DNA from: a virus
Direction: 5' to 3' (one strand)
Virus record (IMG/VR): IMGVR_UViG_3300026518_000670
Coordinates: 1-55,640 of that record
Length of the DNA: 55,640 nt
Shown here: one piece after another, positions 51,292 through 55,640 of the stretch
How positions within the stretch are numbered: position 1 is the stretch's first letter
Layout of the letters: each line of letters opens with the position of its first letter
The notes under the pieces: generated by a model
The model's input: only the letters and a program-made list of their open reading frames with translations
Database searches by the model: none
Told to the model about the DNA's origin: nothing
Translations under genes and position numbers: made by a program

Positions 51292-51544
51292 ACGGGAACG
51301 CGGAATATGGCGCATGGCGCTAACGCTGGCGAATAATATCTGTGTGCGCGAGAGCGACAGAATGAACGCCGATGATTACACCGCCGAGGCACAGACGGCG
51401 GCGGATTGCGCGAAAGCAATACGCGACTGGCTTGACACCGATGACGAGCATCTTGCGCGGATGCTGCGTGATGCAGGGGTGCGCGAATACCCTGACCCGA
51501 TATGCGAGGCGCTGAATAGTGGTAATGGTTCATACCGGCCTTAG
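51266..51544 (+). CDS. Cassette B second protein (92 residues)
   Basis: A GGGAGA site precedes the ATG. The product is helical (MGYEPKLTERERGIWRMALT, then LANNICVRESDRMNADDYTA, a further helix CAKAIRDWLDTDDEHLARM). The stop lies 1 bp before ACCTAAC, the R'' of its own attC. Two ORFs in one cassette is less common but known. Compositionally it is less GC-rich than phage neighbours. No family recognised. Confidence 0.5.
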   Translation: MGYEPKLTERERGIWRMALTLANNICVRESDRMNADDYTAEAQTAADCAKAIRDWLDTDDEHLARMLRDAGVREYPDPICEALNSGNGSYRP

Positions 51545-51545
51545 C

Positions 51546-51570
51546 ACCTAACGCCGCCTTAACCGGCGCG
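51546..51570 (+). repeat. Truncated attC at the right end of cassette B
   Basis: The R'' heptamer ACCTAAC is followed by GCCGCCTTAACCGGCGCG, which looks like the left half of an attC, but no complementary right half or GTTRRRY core follows. Phage sequence with the AGGAG site of the next gene begins at about 51571. The break fixes the cassettes in place. Confidence 0.6.
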
Positions 51571-51587
51571 GCCACAGGAGATTGACG

Positions 51588-52061
51588 ATGTGTGACCTAC
51601 TCACAGACCCTTACATGGACGCCGCGCGCGCGCCAGCCGGCTACAGCAAGCCCCAAGTAGGCGCTCTGACGCGTTTCAGCCACAAGGGAGGCACGTTCAA
51701 CACTTACCTGTCGGATCTCCGACGAAGTGGCTTCCTGGACGAGCATGACGGCCTGCTGTTTGCCTCGGTGTACGGCATCCAAGCGCTGGGCGCCGATGTG
51801 CCGATCGCGCCGAAGAGCCACGACGACGTCATGGCGCAGTGGCAGCGCGCGCTGCGTGCCGGCGCGTTCCGGATCCTGCACAGCATCGTTGCCGCGGGTC
51901 CGGCGGGTATCAGCCGCCAGGACTTGGCCCTGGCCGTCGACATGACGGCCAGCGGGGGCACGTTCAACACGTACCTGTCCGATCTTCGCCGCAACGGCCT
52001 CATCACGGATCGGGACAGCATCTGCTATGCGAACGACATCCTTTTCCCGGAGGACCCATGA
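51588..52061 (+). CDS. Tandem winged-helix protein, probably N-terminally shortened
   Basis: 157 residues from the ATG with ACAGGAG at 7 nt. Two copies of a GGTFNTYLSDLRR-x-G motif (residues ~34-47 and ~123-136) each end an HTH-like unit: SKPQVGALTRFSHKGGTFN and SRQDLALAVDMTASGGTFN. The second copy has the full preceding helix (RALRAGAFRILHSIVAAGPA), while the first lacks it, so its start was probably lost at the cassette junction 18 bp upstream. DNA binding expected; role unknown. Overlaps the next gene (ATGA). Confidence 0.55.
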   Translation: MCDLLTDPYMDAARAPAGYSKPQVGALTRFSHKGGTFNTYLSDLRRSGFLDEHDGLLFASVYGIQALGADVPIAPKSHDDVMAQWQRALRAGAFRILHSIVAAGPAGISRQDLALAVDMTASGGTFNTYLSDLRRNGLITDRDSICYANDILFPEDP

Positions 52062-52609
52062 TCAAGGAAGCGATCCAGCGCAAGCTGGCCCTGTATTTCC
52101 AGCTCCACTACGTCCAGACCCGAATGCCCGATTTCATCATCGGAGGTCTCGACGACGCCTATCTGTTGCGCTGGTACATCACGCCGTGGACCGCCTGGCG
52201 CCGGGACGTCCCGGATAAGGACCGCAGTTGGTGGTTTCGCCTGGTCGCGCGGCTGCCGGCGATCTACCTGCACGTCTTCCTGCGCGACGACGACGATCGC
52301 GCGCTGCACGATCATCCATGGAACAACGTGAGTTGGGTGCTCCTGGGCAGCTACATCGAACACACCATCCGCGCCGGCGGCATCCATGTCCGCACGCTTC
52401 GCCCGCGCGGATCGGTGAAGTTCCGCTTCGCCAGAACTGCGCACCGCGTGGAACTGATCAATCGCGCGCCTTGCATGAGCCTGTTCTTCACTGGCTGGCG
52501 TTGGCGCCACTGGGGTTTCCACTGCCCCGACCGTGGCTGGGTGCCATGGCGTGTTTTCACTGCCGTGAATGATGGCGACCGCGGCGCGATCGGACGGGGA
52601 TGCAACTGA
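52058..52609 (+). CDS. Cupin-like phage protein
   Basis: 183 residues. The centre holds HVFLRDDDDRALHDHPWNNV and SWVLLGSYIEHTI, then HRVELINRAPCMSLFFTGWR: the HDHPW pair and later His in a double-stranded beta-helix resemble metal-binding cupins. The Trp-rich end (WRWRHWGFHCPDRGWVPWRV) is typical of a phage cupin-like subgroup found among accessory genes. Substrate unknown. The ATG follows CCCGGAGG by ~4 nt and overlaps the upstream stop. Confidence 0.6.
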   Translation: MIKEAIQRKLALYFQLHYVQTRMPDFIIGGLDDAYLLRWYITPWTAWRRDVPDKDRSWWFRLVARLPAIYLHVFLRDDDDRALHDHPWNNVSWVLLGSYIEHTIRAGGIHVRTLRPRGSVKFRFARTAHRVELINRAPCMSLFFTGWRWRHWGFHCPDRGWVPWRVFTAVNDGDRGAIGRGCN

Positions 52610-52977
52610 TGGATTTGACCAAAGCTTTTTCCATCGCAGAACAAGACAGCCCGGCTTCATGGATCGCCAAGGAAGCTCTTCGGACCATGGCCGCCGAGAT
52701 CGAACGCCTTCAGTCCCGTATATCGCCACAGGCTCACGATCCCAAAATCAGACCGATCCGTTATCTCGATTCACACGCTGACATGCTTCGTATTTGGGCC
52801 ACTGGGATCGACTCAGGCGAAATCGATCTCCCTGATTCGGTGCTCATGGTCGTAATCCATAACGACGGACGAAAACCACAACTTTTCCAAACCGCGACTG
52901 CACCCAACAATCTGATCGCCATCGGAGCATTGATGCATTCCGTCTACCGCATTCTTGGAGTTTTAGACGATGACTGA
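52609..52977 (+). CDS. Hypothetical protein (122 residues)
   Basis: Starts MDLTKAFSIAEQDSPASWIA; a helical N-terminus (KEALRTMAAEIERLQSRISP) precedes a mixed domain (DLPDSVLMVVIHNDGRKPQL, then FQTATAPNNLIAIGALMHSV). The overall form suggests a small cytoplasmic accessory. It overlaps both neighbours by a few bases. Function unknown. Confidence 0.5.
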   Translation: MDLTKAFSIAEQDSPASWIAKEALRTMAAEIERLQSRISPQAHDPKIRPIRYLDSHADMLRIWATGIDSGEIDLPDSVLMVVIHNDGRKPQLFQTATAPNNLIAIGALMHSVYRILGVLDDD

Positions 52978-53881
52978 CCGCAAACCCATCCTGTGCCTCG
53001 ACTTCGACGGCGTCATCCACGCCTACACGAGCGGCTGGAAAGGTGTTACTCGCATTCCCGACCCCCCGGTCCCTGGCGCGCTGCAGTTCATCGTGGCCGC
53101 GCTGGACCGGTTCCAGGTGGCCATCTACTCGAGCCGGTCCCGGACCTGGTTCGGACGCCAGGCCATGCGGGCGTGGCTGCTCAAGCACCTGATCGACCTG
53201 TCGCCTAACACCCCGCAGGAGGCCCCGGACTGGTGGTACCGGCGTGTCGCGCGCACGGCCTTCGCGGATCCGTGGTCCGAAGAGGTGATCTGGGCGGCAA
53301 AGAACGTGTGCCGGGAAATCCTGTGGGCCAAGCACAAGCCGCCGGCTACGGTCAGCATCGACGATCGCGCGCTGCTGTTCGACGGCACGTTTCCGTCCTT
53401 GGACATGCTGGCCAGCTTCCAGCCCTTGACCAAGCGCTTCGTAGGCGTCGACCACGGATCCGATGATCTGACATGTATGGTCACGGCCGACCGGGACGAG
53501 ATCGGAACGATCGGTCATGTTGACCACGGCAAGACGACGCTTGCGGCGGCGCTGACGAAAGTCGGAATGCAACAGCCGCCCGCTTGGGAAGACAGGAATC
53601 TTATCGAGCTCGCGGCCAAAGTTGCGGGGTACGAATCCGAAGGCTATGAAGACGGCGGTTGGCTGGTGATGCGGTACGGACTGCATACCGCTTTATGGAT
53701 TCCCGCGATCGAGCGGTATTGGAATCCCCTCGAAGATGACGGCGACGCGCTGCGCCTGGCGGTGATGCTGAATCTCAGCTTCGAATCGAGTCCGACGGAG
53801 GAACTGCACGGAACAGATCGGTACGCCGCCACCCGCAAAGCGATCGTCATGGCTGCGGTCGCCATGGCCGAGGATTGCTGA
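52970..53881 (+). CDS. Fused HAD-like / EF-Tu-type P-loop / ABA-sandwich ORF
   Basis: 303 residues in three parts. Residues ~1-160 are HAD-like: ILCLDFDGVIHAY with the catalytic Asp pair, IYSSRSRTWFGRQAMRAWL and VSIDDRALLFDG. Residues ~180-200 read EIGTIGHVDHGKTTLAAALT, the exact form of a translational GTPase G1 loop, but no G3/G4 motifs follow. Residues ~205-303 (DRNLIELAAKVAGYESEGYE to the WNPLEDDGDALRLAVML block) resemble the phage ABA-sandwich (DUF2591) domain. In other phages these tend to be separate genes, so a deletion-made fusion is likely. Function of the whole is unclear. Confidence 0.6.
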   Translation: MTDRKPILCLDFDGVIHAYTSGWKGVTRIPDPPVPGALQFIVAALDRFQVAIYSSRSRTWFGRQAMRAWLLKHLIDLSPNTPQEAPDWWYRRVARTAFADPWSEEVIWAAKNVCREILWAKHKPPATVSIDDRALLFDGTFPSLDMLASFQPLTKRFVGVDHGSDDLTCMVTADRDEIGTIGHVDHGKTTLAAALTKVGMQQPPAWEDRNLIELAAKVAGYESEGYEDGGWLVMRYGLHTALWIPAIERYWNPLEDDGDALRLAVMLNLSFESSPTEELHGTDRYAATRKAIVMAAVAMAEDC

Positions 53882-53894
53882 GGCATCGCTATCC

Positions 53895-54107
53895 ATGGCA
53901 CAAGGGATCCTTTCTACCGCTGAGCTCCTGAAGGCGACTGGCTACAAGCGGCCAGCCGATCTCGCGAGCTGCCTGCAGCGCCAGGGAGTGCGGTTTTTCG
54001 AGGGGAGGGATGGACCTTGGACGACGATCGGACTGATCGAAGCCGCCGGTGGCCTGCGACCGGCCGGGAACGATGCAGGCGAGATGTACGGAGCGACTAT
54101 CCTGTGA
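53895..54107 (+). CDS. DUF4224-like protein, possible excisionase or recombination accessory
   Basis: 70 residues: ILSTAELLKATGYKRPADLA, SCLQRQGVRFFEGRDGPWTT, ending soon after. The [LI]-x4-E-[LI]-x2-[AL]-TG-[YR]-K/R pattern and RxxQGVxF segment fit DUF4224-type small proteins that sit before phage integrases. It may be an Xis-like directionality factor or regulator. Its stop overlaps the integrase GTG (GTGA). Confidence 0.6.
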   Translation: MAQGILSTAELLKATGYKRPADLASCLQRQGVRFFEGRDGPWTTIGLIEAAGGLRPAGNDAGEMYGATIL

Positions 54108-55234
54108 AGCGCGGCCGGCCACGCAAATACGACGACACCATCCCCGCTCACATCGACCAGCGCAAGATCCCAGACGGGGTCTATTGGGACGCGCGCGATC
54201 GCATCTGGTACAACCGCCTCTCGCAGCCACGCCGTCTCGCCGGCCCGAAGGCAAGCCTGGCCGACCTGCATCGCCTGATCGAGCTTCGGCGCAACGGTGA
54301 TGCCGGCACCATACGGTCACTGCACGCGAAGTTCTGCGGCTCCGACGTCTGGAAGCACCTATCCAAGTCCACGCAGGACGACTACGACTACTGCCTGCAG
54401 GTCCTGGAGCGCCAGAAAACACGCCACGGGCAGCCCGTAGCTGCGCTGGAGGTCGACCGGCTGTCCCGTGTGCTGATCCAGCGCCTGGTCAGCCTGATCG
54501 GCGCGGAGCACCCTTCGAAGGCCGCGCACGTGCTGCGCTACCTGCGGCGCCTGATCAAGTGGGGCATGCAGCATGGCGAGTGCGCGGAGCGCGAGAACCC
54601 GGCCGCGGCCGTCGACGCGCCCAAGGAGCTCCGCGCACCAACCATACCGGACAAGGCCACCATGCGGGGCTACATCACGTTCCTGCGCGCGCATGGCGCG
54701 ATTCAAACCCGACGCAAGGGAAGTCTTCCACCCTATCTGTGGGCGCTGACGGAGATCGCCTACCGGTGCCGGCTACGCGGTGTTGAAGTGGTCAACCTGA
54801 CCGATGATCTGGAAACCAAGGAGGGACTGCGCACGGAGCGGCGCAAGGGCAGCCGGGACAACATCGTTGCCTGGTGTCCGGAACTACGGGAGGCGTGGGA
54901 TGCGCTGCACGAATGGCGGCGCGAGGTATGGGCCCGGATCCCGGGCTTCGTGATCCCGATTCAAGCATCCCGGCGCGTGCTGGTAGTCAACCAGGCCGGT
55001 CAGCCATTGCAGCGTGAGGCGCTCAAAAGTGCGTGGGATCGCGGCGTGCGCCTGGCCCTGGCCGAGGGCGTGCTGCAAAAGCGCTTCGGCATGCATGCCA
55101 TGAAGCACCGCGGCGTCAGCGACACCGCCGGCACCAGAGACGTCAAGCAGCAGGCGTCAGGCCACAAGGAAGCCCGCATGCTCGACGTCTACGACCACGA
55201 ACTGCCGCTGGTGAAGCCGGCCGGCATCGACTGA
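54104..55234 (+). CDS. int: Tyrosine integrase
   Basis: 376 residues from the GTG that overlaps the upstream stop; an in-frame start 29 codons upstream runs across that gene. Basic start (KRGRPRKYDDTIPAHIDQRK), a core-binding domain (DDYDYCLQVLERQKTRHG) and a catalytic domain with EIAYRCRLRGVEVVNL (first Arg), RRKGSRDN (Lys), FGMHAMKHRGVSD (His, with Lys where most have the second Arg), SGHKEARM (His) and YDHE (nucleophile Tyr). The HxxK variant is known in one phage-integrase group. Integrates the phage at an attB not identified here. Confidence 0.85.
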   Translation: MKRGRPRKYDDTIPAHIDQRKIPDGVYWDARDRIWYNRLSQPRRLAGPKASLADLHRLIELRRNGDAGTIRSLHAKFCGSDVWKHLSKSTQDDYDYCLQVLERQKTRHGQPVAALEVDRLSRVLIQRLVSLIGAEHPSKAAHVLRYLRRLIKWGMQHGECAERENPAAAVDAPKELRAPTIPDKATMRGYITFLRAHGAIQTRRKGSLPPYLWALTEIAYRCRLRGVEVVNLTDDLETKEGLRTERRKGSRDNIVAWCPELREAWDALHEWRREVWARIPGFVIPIQASRRVLVVNQAGQPLQREALKSAWDRGVRLALAEGVLQKRFGMHAMKHRGVSDTAGTRDVKQQASGHKEARMLDVYDHELPLVKPAGID

Positions 55235-55244
55235 GGATTTTGAA

Positions 55245-55640
55245 ATGGACAAGATAACCCTGCGCGCCATGCAGCGTCCGCCAATCACCGACATTTGGTT
55301 CGCATGGTTCCCGGTCCGTCTTGGAGCATTAGGCTCAGGGAAGCTGGCTTGGATGCAGCGGGTGTGGCGCAATCGGTGCGGCGGAGTGAAGATCTACCAA
55401 CCGCTGGATCGTCCCATGCCTTATCGCCCGGCACCGTGCCCCAACTGTGGCGTCGAGGCTGTGCGCGGATGGGTGGAGTGGATCGATGGTGAAGAGCGGT
55501 TCTTCGTCCAGCACGGCGAACCTATATGCACAACTGGCTCGCGCCGCATGGAGGCGTTCATTCTAGACGAATGGGAGGTCATGGTCTTCCGTTACTGGAC
55601 CTATCTTCACGCAGATTCCACCGAATCCACAAATGGATGA
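55245..55640 (+). CDS. Hypothetical protein downstream of integrase
   Basis: 131 residues, ending exactly at the end of the window. The N-terminus is aromatic-rich (TDIWFAWFPVRLGALGSGKL, then AWMQRVWRNRCGGVKIYQPL). A CPNCGVEA knuckle (~65-72) followed by EPICTTG may form a zinc site. Function unknown. It lies 10 bp after the integrase, so it may be co-transcribed or belong to the region next to the attachment site. Confidence 0.45.
   Translation: MDKITLRAMQRPPITDIWFAWFPVRLGALGSGKLAWMQRVWRNRCGGVKIYQPLDRPMPYRPAPCPNCGVEAVRGWVEWIDGEERFFVQHGEPICTTGSRRMEAFILDEWEVMVFRYWTYLHADSTESTNG

Larger units (their letters stand above)
50802..51570 (+). mobile_element. Two integron-type gene cassettes
   Basis: Cassette A runs from GTTATGC (50802-50808) to GCATAAC (51049-51055), its exact reverse complement. 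Cassette B runs from GTTAGGT (51102-51108) to ACCTAAC (51546-51552), also its exact reverse complement. This pairing of 5' core site and 3' R'' site is the defining layout of integron cassettes. The attC between them is complete; the attC at the right end is truncated. All three ORFs point the same way, as in arrays. No integron integrase or attI is present in the window. Confidence 0.85.

Overview
The window reads as an almost complete temperate podovirus (a prophage or a linearised phage genome) of a high-GC Gram-negative host. The lysis genes are of the Gram-negative type (holin, transglycosylase, overlapping Rz/Rz1), the host-facing genes are an outer-membrane-barrel protein and secreted proteins, and the genes are packed with ATGA/TGATG overlaps at high GC. 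A gammaproteobacterium of the Xanthomonadales kind would fit, but the host is inference. The layout (P22-type portal, N4-gp56-type capsid protein, one giant virion protein, DUF1376/DnaC-type replication genes, tyrosine integrase) recalls Bcep22-like temperate podophages.

Minus strand, read from right to left, 46.5 kb down to 1. First comes an early operon: Cro-like regulator, small regulators, DUF1376 replication protein, DnaC-like loader, winged-helix protein, VRR-NUC nuclease and a candidate late regulator. A control segment at 41.4-41.6 kb follows, with four 11-bp tandem repeats, a TTGACA box and a terminator. Next is the lysis cassette (holin, transglycosylase, membrane protein, Rz/Rz1). 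Then packaging and head genes (small and large terminase, portal, acidic scaffold, a small CsrA-like protein, major capsid protein, head protein). Then connector and tail genes (31-17 kb), a 14.3-kb gene for a 4764-residue multidomain polyvalent protein, and finally tail-tip/adhesin genes (collagen-like, Kelch) and an outer-membrane barrel protein.

Plus strand, 46.5 kb to the end. A CI-like repressor is transcribed divergently from the Cro-like gene. A second divergent locus at 47.9 kb carries the same operator motif. It drives a right-hand accessory operon: small proteins, a cell-wall-hydrolase-like protein, a chimeric RdgC gene with a ParB-like remnant, small Cys-rich and HTH proteins, a cupin-like protein, a fused HAD/P-loop/ABA-sandwich ORF, a DUF4224-like protein and the integrase.

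The most unusual element is at about 50.80-51.57 kb. Two consecutive integron-type gene cassettes lie inside the phage operon. There is one complete 60-nt attC site whose arms resemble the aadA-type attC, and for each cassette the 5' core heptamer is the exact reverse complement of the R'' heptamer at its 3' end. The second attC is truncated where it joins phage sequence. Flanking genes look cut (a 29-codon N-terminal remnant on the left, a shortened HTH protein on the right), and several nearby genes are in-frame chimeras. This right arm appears to have been remodelled by insertions and deletions. All family assignments come from reading motifs, without database searches.
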